A stretch of 6,012 bases of DNA, taken from Thermoanaerobaculia bacterium. GTDB lineage: Bacteria; Acidobacteriota; Thermoanaerobaculia; Multivoradales; UBA5704. The stretch is from positions 1 through 6,012 of the forward strand of contig JASLEW010000281.1 in the NCBI GenBank assembly GCA_030150965.1, given 5' to 3'. The notes under the pieces are model-generated. The model saw only the letters and a program-made list of their open reading frames with translations. It was not told where the DNA came from and did not search any database. This document shows, piece by piece, positions 1 through 5,486 of this stretch (its first letter is position 1; every line of letters begins with the position of its first letter). Both the position numbers and the translations under genes were made by a program.

Positions 1-238
1 TGATCGCGCGCGGCGGCGAGGTCCGTTTCACCGCCGCGCCGCGCGCCGGTGCCGCGGCTGGGCCGGTGCGGGTCGCCTTCGCGGTGATCGAGGAGCGCCC
101 GCTCGGCGCGGACGCGGGCCGCGTCGCACGGCGCCTCCGGCCGCTCCTCGATCACCGCGAAGGCGACCCGCACCGGCCCAGCCGCGGCACCGGCGCGCGG
201 CGCGGCGGTGAAACGGACCTCGCCGCCGCGCGCGATCA
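1..238. repeat. Perfect 97-bp inverted repeat with 44-nt spacer
   Basis: Positions 1-97 are the exact reverse complement of 142-238 (position i pairs with 239-i). Pairing stops at 98/141, leaving a 44-nt spacer. The arm sequence is coding sequence of the leftward exported-protein gene, from TGATCGCGCGCG at the left end to GATCGAGGAGCG next to the spacer. One arm begins at the first base of the window. Because the repeat copies ordinary coding sequence and lies at the edge, a fold-back chimera at a contig end is more likely than a biological cruciform. Confidence 0.95.
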
Positions 239-533
239 GCCAGGAGAGCTGGAGCGGCTGGGCTCCCCCGCCCGGCACCAGGAGCTCCTCGCTGCCGGCG
301 CCGTCGGCACCGGTCATCCGCACCACCACGTCGGCAGGCGACGGGGTGATGGCGAGGCGCACCATGGTGCCCGCCGCGAGAGTCAGGCGCCGCTCCGCCG
401 CGGCGTCAGAGGTGTCCACGGCAGCCGCCGGGGCAGGGGCGCCGACGATTCCGGCGCCGCCGGCGTCGCCGGCGCTCATCGCCGCACCCGCCAGGACGAT
501 CAGGCACCACAGCTCATTCCGCCGCTTCGCCAA
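1..533 (-). CDS. Probable exported protein, N-terminal fragment resembling TPR-CHAT proteins (truncated)
   Basis: The minus frame is open from a TTG at 533 to the window edge. A GGGAGG at 549-544 lies 10 nt upstream of the TTG; the next in-frame ATG is at 479. From the TTG the product begins with a basic stretch (AKRRNE) and a hydrophobic run (LWCLIVLAGAAM, residues 8-19), which looks like a signal peptide. Residues 50-131 look like a small beta-rich domain (strands around LTLAAGTMVRLAI, ADVVVRMTG, GEVRFTAA, VRVAFAVIEE). It is followed by RPEAPCDAARVRAERA, close to the 'R-P-A..-D-x-x-R-v-x-A-e' element I recall from the N termini of acidobacterial secreted TPR-CHAT proteins. No TPR or CHAT domain lies in the window, so this assignment is an inference. 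Native sequence can be trusted only down to about position 98: the part encoded by 97-1 (from residue 147) is the exact reverse complement of the gene's own 142-238 and is probably artefactual. The gene is divergent from the ECF sigma/anti-sigma pair. Confidence 0.5.
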   Translation of the reverse strand, partial: MAKRRNELWCLIVLAGAAMSAGDAGGAGIVGAPAPAAAVDTSDAAAERRLTLAAGTMVRLAITPSPADVVVRMTGADGAGSEELLVPGGGAQPLQLSWLIARGGEVRFTAAPRAGAAAGPVRVAFAVIEERPEAPCDAARVRAERALLDHREGDPHRPSRGTGARRGGETDLAAARD

Positions 534-662
534 GGTCGCCGTGCCTCCCGGTGATTTATAGCAAAGCCCGCATGCCTCGGGCCCGGCGGCACGGTGCAGC
601 GCCGGCCGCCGTGCCGCCGTCGGCGAGGGCCTGGATTGTGCCAGGATTGTCGTGGAGAGCGC
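534..662. promoter_or_regulatory. Divergent intergenic control region
   Basis: This 129-bp gap separates the leftward exported-protein gene from the rightward sigma-factor gene, so promoters for both should lie here. The only AT-rich patch is around 552-566. On the minus strand it reads TATAAAT (560-554), a -10-like box, but it sits so close to the GGGAGG at 549-544 that the leader would be very short, and no clear -35 is visible. A perfect inverted repeat (584-619) and two GGATTGT copies (633-639 and 644-650) lie between this patch and the sigma start. No specific regulator can be named. Confidence 0.4.
584..619. repeat. 11-bp perfect inverted repeat upstream of the sigma gene
   Basis: CGGCGGCACGG at 584-594 is exactly complementary to CCGTGCCGCCG at 609-619. 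A G-T and a G-C pair extend the stem to 13 bp, with a loop of about 10 nt. It sits 43 nt upstream of the sigma-factor ATG. It could be an operator, a leader hairpin or an attenuating structure; sequence this GC-rich also yields such stems by chance. Confidence 0.45.
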
Positions 663-1274
663 ATGGCGGACGGCGACCAGGAGGTGGTGACGCGCTACCT
701 GCGCGGCGAGCCGGAGGCGGTGGGCACCGTGGACGGCTGGATCTCGCGCGCCGCCTGGCCCTACCAGCGCCGCCTGGCGAGCCGCTGGGAGGACGTGCTC
801 CAGGACGTGCGCCTGGAGGTCATCCGCCTGCTCGGCCAGGGCAAGTTCCGCGGCGAGTCGTCGCTGCGCACCTACCTCTGGCAGGTGGTCAGCCACACCT
901 GCCTCGATCAGCTGCGCGCCCAGGGGCGCTGGCAGTGGGCGGAGCTCGACGGCCTCGACGAGGCCGGCCAGCTGGGCGGCAGCCCGCCTCTGGACGCCGG
1001 TCACGGCGACCGCGACCTGGTGCAGCGGGTGCTGCGCCAGGTCTCCGGCGAGTGCCGCGAGCTGTGGCGGCTGATCACCCTCGGCCACTCCTACCGCGAG
1101 ATGAGCCAGCGGCTGGGGGTCGCCGAGGGGACGCTGCGCGTGCGGGTGCTGCGCTGCCGCGAGAAGGCGGTGGCGGTGCGCGGCCAGCTCCTCGCCGCGC
1201 CGGTGCCCGGCCGCCGTAACACCGCGGGCGCCGGATCGCCCAACCTTAGCGGAGGGGCGAATGATGGAGTGTGA
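663..1274 (+). CDS. ECF-type RNA polymerase sigma factor
   Basis: This 203-residue protein has the two-domain layout of extracytoplasmic-function sigma-70 factors, which direct core RNA polymerase to a dedicated promoter set. Sigma region 2 spans about residues 11-92, including the polymerase-binding helix WEDVLQDVRLEVI (42-54) and the -10-recognition stretch KFRGESSLRTYLWQVV followed by CLDQLRAQGRW (61-90). Region 4 spans about 118-172, with the helix-turn-helix HSYREMSQRLGVAEGTLRVR (142-161) for the -35 element. The poorly conserved tail after about residue 176 carries no recognisable domain. The ATG at 663 was chosen because GGAG at 654-657 is 5 nt upstream and the homologous region starts there; a GTG at 594 is in frame but would add an arginine-rich stretch without family resemblance. 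The gene end overlaps the start of the zinc-finger gene by 14 nt, the usual coupling of an ECF factor to its anti-sigma factor. ECF subgroup not assigned. Confidence 0.9.
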   Translation: MADGDQEVVTRYLRGEPEAVGTVDGWISRAAWPYQRRLASRWEDVLQDVRLEVIRLLGQGKFRGESSLRTYLWQVVSHTCLDQLRAQGRWQWAELDGLDEAGQLGGSPPLDAGHGDRDLVQRVLRQVSGECRELWRLITLGHSYREMSQRLGVAEGTLRVRVLRCREKAVAVRGQLLAAPVPGRRNTAGAGSPNLSGGANDGV

Positions 1275-2676
1275 TCGAGTCGAGGAGCTGTTGCCGTGGC
1301 TGCTCAACGGCACCCTGGAGGCCGGCGAGCGCGCCCAGGTGCTGGAGCACCTGCGGGGCTGTGCGCGCTGCCGGCAGGCGCTTCAGGACACCCGCATGGC
1401 GTGGGGGATCTACGCCTGGCATCCGCCGGCGGAGGCGCTCGTCGCCTACGCCGGGAAGACGGGCGCCGACAGCGACAGCCCGGCCGCCGGAGCCGATGCC
1501 GCCCGTGGCGCCGGCGCCCCCCTCGCCGCGGGCGCCAGGGGTCAGAGCGACGGTGTGACGGCGCCGGCGCTGGACATCGGCGGACCCCTGGCCCCGGTCC
1601 TGGGCGAGCCCGAGACCTGGAGCATCGAGGAGCATCTCGCCGAATGCCCGCGCTGCGCCGCGGAGCTGGAGCTGGTGCGCACCAGCCGCCTCTTGGCGCA
1701 GGACGGCGAGGACGGCGTCCCGCGCGTCGCCATCCTGAGGCCGCCTGCCCCGCCTGCCGATCGGCCGGCGGCGGCCTCGATACCTGCCTCCGGGCCGCCG
1801 GCGGTTTTCTCCGCCAGCCGGCGTCAGCCCACGGCCACACCGGACGGCAGGGCCTGGCGCCGGGCCGCCCTCGCCGCCGGGCTCGTCGGCCTGGTGGCCC
1901 TGGCGGGCTGGCTCGAGAGCGTCCGCCACGCCCACTCGCTGGGCGAGCGCCTGGCCGCCCTGGAGGGCGGCGCCGCCTCGCAGACCGCTCAGGCCGCCCC
2001 TCAGGACAGCGCAGCCGCGCACGGCGCCACCGGTGCCTCCGCTGGCCCGGGCGCCGAGGGCACGGCCGCCGACCGGCTGCGCCGCCAAGCGGCCGACGCG
2101 GCCGCCCGCGTCGCCGCCCTGGAGCGGGAGAACGGCGAGGCCCGGGCGCGCCTTGCCGCGCTCGCCGAGCAGAGCCGGGAGATGAAGCAGCGGCTGGCTC
2201 AGATCGGTCCGACCGGTCATATCGGCACGACCGGTGGCCCCGCCGGCCGTGGCGGCGAGCCCGGAGGCCCCGGGCAGCGCCAGGCCCAGCTCACGGCGGC
2301 GGCCTCCATCCCGGGGATCGAGAGCGACGCCTGGGTGAACGAGGTCACCTCGACAGAGGAGACGACGCGCAGCGGCGAGGCGGCGGCACCCGAGGCCATC
2401 CCGCTCTCGGCCGGTGCCGCCACCCTGCTGCTCAAGGGGCGGAGCAGCACCCCCTACACCGCCTATGAGGTCGAGGTGTGGGACGCGCGCGACCACCGCG
2501 TGATCGACGCGACGCCGGTGCTCCGCCAGCCGCACGCGGCGGGCGAGGAGCTCGACGAGTTCGGCATCACCCTCAGGCGCCGCGCCCTGGATCCCGGCAG
2601 CTACGTGATCCACCTCTTCGCCCGCACCGGCGCCGGCCGGAAGCAGCTCGCCACCTACCGGTTGCGGATCTCCTGA
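1261..2676 (+). CDS. Membrane-anchored double zinc-finger protein, probable anti-sigma factor
   Basis: This 471-residue protein has five visible parts. (1) A zf-HC2/ZAS zinc finger at residues 4-37, with ligands C4, H30, C34 and C37 (HLRGCARC). (2) A second ZAS-like module, H54 (WHPPAEALVAYA) and H125, C129, C132 (HLAECPRC), interrupted by an Ala/Gly-rich insertion at about 65-115. (3) One transmembrane segment at about 201-218 (RRAALAAGLVGLVALAGW). (4) An outer part with an Ala/Arg/Glu heptad-like coiled coil (about 270-314) and a short Gly-X-Y-like linker (316-338). (5) A C-terminal beta-rich domain (about 380-471) with YTAYEVEVWDARDHRVI and LDPGSYVIHLFA. ZAS domains bind and hold ECF sigma factors, so the cytoplasmic N terminus probably sequesters the sigma factor encoded just upstream, while the outer part senses or anchors. 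GGAGG at 1251-1255 serves the ATG at 1261 (5 nt spacing); an ATG at 1264 is also possible. The anti-sigma role is inferred from domain and position. Confidence 0.82.
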   Translation: MMECDRVEELLPWLLNGTLEAGERAQVLEHLRGCARCRQALQDTRMAWGIYAWHPPAEALVAYAGKTGADSDSPAAGADAARGAGAPLAAGARGQSDGVTAPALDIGGPLAPVLGEPETWSIEEHLAECPRCAAELELVRTSRLLAQDGEDGVPRVAILRPPAPPADRPAAASIPASGPPAVFSASRRQPTATPDGRAWRRAALAAGLVGLVALAGWLESVRHAHSLGERLAALEGGAASQTAQAAPQDSAAAHGATGASAGPGAEGTAADRLRRQAADAAARVAALERENGEARARLAALAEQSREMKQRLAQIGPTGHIGTTGGPAGRGGEPGGPGQRQAQLTAAASIPGIESDAWVNEVTSTEETTRSGEAAAPEAIPLSAGAATLLLKGRSSTPYTAYEVEVWDARDHRVIDATPVLRQPHAAGEELDEFGITLRRRALDPGSYVIHLFARTGAGRKQLATYRLRIS

Positions 2677-2776
2677 GGAGAGGACCCGCCTGGCCGGCTC
2701 GGCCGGCGGAGCCCGCGGAGCTCAGGCGTGCCGCGCAGCTCACCTGAGTCGAGCGGATCGCCCGGCCGTCCTCCAA

Positions 2777-2809
2777 CCCCCCTCTCCGCCCCTCCGGGGG
2801 GAAAGGGGG
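2777..2809 (-). terminator. GC-rich hairpin in the convergent gap, possible 3' end of the kdp transcript
   Basis: Stem bases 2778-2787 pair with 2800-2809, and 2789-2792 pair with 2796-2799, around a 3-nt loop; 2788 bulges. Read on the plus strand there is one C-A mismatch (2784/2803), but on the minus strand the same position is a G-U pair, so the stem is continuous in the kdp-strand RNA. It begins 61 nt past the KdpD-like stop. No T-run follows on either strand, so it is not a canonical intrinsic terminator; it may stabilise the 3' end or assist Rho-dependent ending. Confidence 0.45.
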
Positions 2810-2870
2810 CGCCACGGCCAGCCTTCATGGCTCGGGGCAGGCCCGGCCGACGGCCCACGCACGAGCGTCT

Positions 2871-4697
2871 TCAGCGCGCCTGCCGCGCCGCCTCTTCGTC
2901 CGCCTCCCAGCCGCGCAGCAGGGCGATCACCTGCGGCGCCGTGCCGGCGCGGCGCAGGTCCGCGCGCAGCCGCGGCTGGCGGAACATCCGCGCCGCGGCG
3001 GCCAGCAGCTGCAGGCAGCCCTCGGGCCGGCGGTCCGGGCAGAGGAGGAGGAAGACCTGCTCGATCCTGGCCGAGTCCGGCCCGGTCAGGCCGGCGCGCA
3101 GCAGCCCCAGCGCCACCCGGGGCGCGGCCAGGTCGGGGATGCGCACGTGGGGCAGGGCGATGCCCTCCGAGAGGAAGGTGGAAGCCTCCTGCTCCCGCCG
3201 TTCGAGGAGCCGCAGGATGTCGTCGCTGGCCAGGCGCTGCTGCTTGCCGGCCAGGAGATCCACCAGCACCCGCAGCAGGTCGCGCTTGGCCACCGGCTGG
3301 TCGAAGAAGGCGACCGCATCGGGCGACAGCAGCGCCGACAGGCGCTGGCTCGCCGGGGGCGCCGCCGGCGGGCCGGCGGCGGGAGCGCCGAGCACCGACC
3401 AGCCCATGCCGGCCGCGCGGCGAGACGGCAGCTCGACGACGGCCCCGGGACCGCGAGGCGATCCCGCGGCAGGAGCGCTGTTTTCCGGGATCGCCGCGGC
3501 TGCCGGGGCCGCCACGGCCGGAGCCGGCGCACCCGCCTCCTGGACCGCCGCCTCCATGGCATCGCGCACGCCGGCCTCGTCCACCACCACCACCGCCAGG
3601 TGGTCGCCGCCGGCGATCAGCCGCTCGACCGGCGTGCGGCGGCCGAGCAGGCGCTGCCAGAGCGGCAGCTCGCCGGGGCGCCCGACCACCACGTGACCGA
3701 CGCCGTACTCGCGGGCGAAGCGCAGGATGGTGTCGGCGATGTCCTCGCCCTTGAAGGTGAAGACCACCGCCCCGAGCTGATGGGCCAGCGCCAGGGTGTC
3801 GGCCAGGCGCCGGCGGGTGGCGGCGTCGAGGCGGGCCGGGTCCTCGTTCGAGGTCTGCACGTAGAGCGCGTACCAGGTGCGGTTGAGCTTGCCGGCGAGG
3901 CGCGAGGCGTAGCGCAGCAGGGCCGCCGCATCGGGGCTGCGCGAGGACAGGCAGACCACGATCTGGTCGGGCGCCTTGATCCCCTCCTCGCCCGGCGTGC
4001 GGCGGGCCCGGCGCTCGATGATCGAGGCGATCTCGCGCAGCGTCAGCTCGCGCAGCTGCTCCAGGTTGTTGGTGCGGAAGAAGTTGTCGAGCGCCTGCGC
4101 GGCGCGCTCGGCGGTGTAGACCCGCCCCTCCTCCAGCCGGCGGCGCAGGTCCTCCGGCGCCAGGTCGACGTTGACGATCTGGTCGGCGTCGGCGAGCACC
4201 CAGTCGGGGATCCGCTCCTTGACCTTGACGCCGATCAGCCGCTCCACGGTGTCGTACAGGCTCTCCAGGTGCTGGACGTTGAGCGTGGTGACGACGTGGA
4301 TGCCGGCCTGCAGGATCTCCAGCACGTCCTGGTAGCGCTTGGTGTTGGGGCTGCCCGGGACGTTGGTGTGGGCGAGCTCGTCGACCAGCGCCACCTCGGG
4401 CTTGCGCGCCAGGACCGCCTCCAGGTCGAGCTCGCGCAGGCGGACGCCACGGTAGTCGATGGCCCGCGGCGGGATCTCGGGCAGCCCCAGGCAGAGCGAT
4501 TCGGTGTCGGCGCGGCCGTGGGTCTCGACGATCCCCACCACCACGTCCATCCCCTGGGCCTTCAGGCGGTGGCCTTCGAGCAGCATCTGGTAGGTCTTGC
4601 CGACGCCCGGGCCATAGCCCAGGTACACCTTGAGCCGCCCACGGCGCGAGCGGTGGATCAAGTTGAGGAAGCTCTCGGCCGTGGGCGGAGTGGTCAT
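2871..4697 (-). CDS. kdpD: KdpD-like protein: KdpD N-terminal domain + USP domain + PTS EIIA domain, no histidine kinase
   Basis: This 608-residue protein is KdpD-like only in its first half. Residues 20-232 form the KdpD N-terminal domain: a Walker A-type loop GYGPGVGKT (27-35), VVGIVETHGR (53-62), Walker B ALVDELAHTN (103-112), and the family stretches TTLNVQHLESLYDTV and GRVYTAERAAQALDNFFR. Residues 243-374 form a universal-stress-protein fold, with the nucleotide-binding-type end VVVGRPGELPLW...LLGRRTPVERL. An Ala/Pro-rich linker (about 375-450) leads to a PTS EIIA type-2 (fructose/PtsN) domain at 451-595, with DDILRLLERREQEASTFL and the phosphoacceptor context GIALPHVRI (H517). The four transmembrane helices and the HisKA/HATPase core of full KdpD (about 890 residues in E. 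coli) are absent. It cannot be a conventional sensor kinase, but could sense nucleotide or PTS phosphorylation state for the Kdp K+ pump. The ATG at 4697 lies 1 nt after the kdpC stop, implying translational coupling; the upstream ribosome-binding sequence (GGTGG) is weak. An in-frame GTG at 4799 would add 34 low-complexity residues. Confidence 0.9.
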   Translation of the reverse strand: MTTPPTAESFLNLIHRSRRGRLKVYLGYGPGVGKTYQMLLEGHRLKAQGMDVVVGIVETHGRADTESLCLGLPEIPPRAIDYRGVRLRELDLEAVLARKPEVALVDELAHTNVPGSPNTKRYQDVLEILQAGIHVVTTLNVQHLESLYDTVERLIGVKVKERIPDWVLADADQIVNVDLAPEDLRRRLEEGRVYTAERAAQALDNFFRTNNLEQLRELTLREIASIIERRARRTPGEEGIKAPDQIVVCLSSRSPDAAALLRYASRLAGKLNRTWYALYVQTSNEDPARLDAATRRRLADTLALAHQLGAVVFTFKGEDIADTILRFAREYGVGHVVVGRPGELPLWQRLLGRRTPVERLIAGGDHLAVVVVDEAGVRDAMEAAVQEAGAPAPAVAAPAAAAIPENSAPAAGSPRGPGAVVELPSRRAAGMGWSVLGAPAAGPPAAPPASQRLSALLSPDAVAFFDQPVAKRDLLRVLVDLLAGKQQRLASDDILRLLERREQEASTFLSEGIALPHVRIPDLAAPRVALGLLRAGLTGPDSARIEQVFLLLCPDRRPEGCLQLLAAAARMFRQPRLRADLRRAGTAPQVIALLRGWEADEEAARQAR

Positions 4698-4698
4698 C

Positions 4699-5424
4699 TC
4701 AGCCGCCACCGGCCGCCGGAGGCTCAGTTTGCCTCCCTCCGCGGCGCGGGGGAGGGCTCGGATCCGTGTGCGCGCTGCGTGGGCCCTGCGGGCTCGCACC
4801 TCCTTTTAGCGCCGCCGAGGGAGGAACCTGAGCCACCGGCTCGTGTCCCGGCAGCGGCCGGGTGTCGTCCAGATCCAGGTTCAGCTCCAGGACGTTGACC
4901 CGCGGCTCGCCGAGGACTCCCCACTGGCGGCCGGCGGTGTGGCGGGCGACCAGCTGCCGCACCACGTCCTCGGGCATGCGGCGCTCGCGCGCCACGCGCG
5001 GCACCTGGAACGCCGCGGCGGCCGGCGTCAGCTCCGGGTCGAGCCCGGAGCCGGAGGAGGTCACCAGATCGACCGGGACCGGCGCGCCGGGGCGCTCGGC
5101 GCGCGCCGCCGCCGCCGCCGCGCTCACCTGGTCCAGCAGCTTGCGGCTGGTCGGCCCGAGGTTGGTGCCGCCCGAAGCCTGCGGATCGTAGCCCGCTCCG
5201 GCCGCCGAGGGGCGGGGGTGGAAGTAGCCCGCCCCGGCGAACGGCTGGCCGAGGAGGCGCGAGCCCACCACCCTGCCCTGATGCCGCAGCAGGCTCCCCT
5301 CGGCCTGGCCGGGGAAGAGGAGGTGGGCCAGGCCGGTCACCGCCAGCGGATAGGCGACGCCGAGCAGCAGGGTCAGCACGGCGGTGACCAGGACGGCCGT
5401 GACGAGGTGTCGGGCGAGCTTCAT
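4699..5424 (-). CDS. kdpC: Potassium-transporting ATPase subunit KdpC
   Basis: KdpC is the single-span subunit that stabilises the KdpFABC high-affinity K+ uptake pump in the inner membrane. The 241-residue product has one N-terminal membrane helix (about 7-32), then family motifs: QPFAGAGYFHPRPSAAGAGYD (60-80), SGGTNLGPTS (84-93), VDLVTSSGSGLDPELTPAAA (118-137), FQVPRVARER (139-148) and the closing VNVLELNLDLD (176-186). The ATG at 5424 is supported by GGAGG 5 nt upstream and by the family N terminus. An alternative ATG at 5490 overlaps the kdpB stop (ATGA) and would add 22 residues. KdpC is usually about 190 residues and ends near the VNVLELN block. Here about 50 extra residues rich in Pro, Gly and Arg follow, resembling translated intergenic sequence. 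The gene lies between kdpB and the KdpD-like gene in the usual kdp order. Confidence 0.96.
   Translation of the reverse strand: MKLARHLVTAVLVTAVLTLLLGVAYPLAVTGLAHLLFPGQAEGSLLRHQGRVVGSRLLGQPFAGAGYFHPRPSAAGAGYDPQASGGTNLGPTSRKLLDQVSAAAAAARAERPGAPVPVDLVTSSGSGLDPELTPAAAAFQVPRVARERRMPEDVVRQLVARHTAGRQWGVLGEPRVNVLELNLDLDDTRPLPGHEPVAQVPPSAALKGGASPQGPRSAHTDPSPPPRRGGRQTEPPAAGGG
4797..4808 (-). other. Strong Shine-Dalgarno-like sequence inside the kdpC tail
   Basis: The minus strand reads TAAAAGGAGGTG, a near-perfect anti-16S match preceded by a TAA in a shifted frame. It encodes part of the unusual kdpC extension (LKGG). The GTG at 4799 touches the AAGGAG motif, too close for normal initiation, and no ATG, GTG or TTG follows at 5-9 nt. 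It may be a relic of an earlier kdpC end and kdpD start. Confidence 0.4.
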
Positions 5425-5486
5425 GGATGCCTCCTGTGCGGCCGGCGGGACGGCGCCGCCTCCCGCTCGCGGGTGGGCCGGCGCGC

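Noticed and set aside
66..561. Rightward reading frames at 66-554 and 208-561
   Set aside because: The first begins inside the fold-back arm and runs antisense through the leftward exported-protein gene; both give Arg/Ala/His-rich sequence without family resemblance, while the minus frame gives a signal peptide and beta strands.
594..662. Upstream GTG start for the sigma factor
   Set aside because: Adds MQRRPPCRRRRGPGLC-type sequence and overlaps the intergenic inverted repeat; the ATG at 663 has a well-placed GGAG.
1246..2613. Long leftward frame opposite the zinc-finger gene
   Set aside because: Antisense shadow of 1261-2676, Gly/Arg-rich and lacking motifs; caused by high GC.
4698..4799. 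GTG at 4799 as start of the KdpD-like gene
   Set aside because: The Shine-Dalgarno-like motif abuts the GTG and the 34 extra residues are low-complexity; KdpD homology begins just after the ATG at 4697.
3147..4898. 583-residue rightward frame opposite the KdpD-like gene
   Set aside because: Antisense of a clearly conserved KdpD/USP/EIIA protein; composition (Gly, Arg, Gln, Asp) is that of a reverse-strand shadow.
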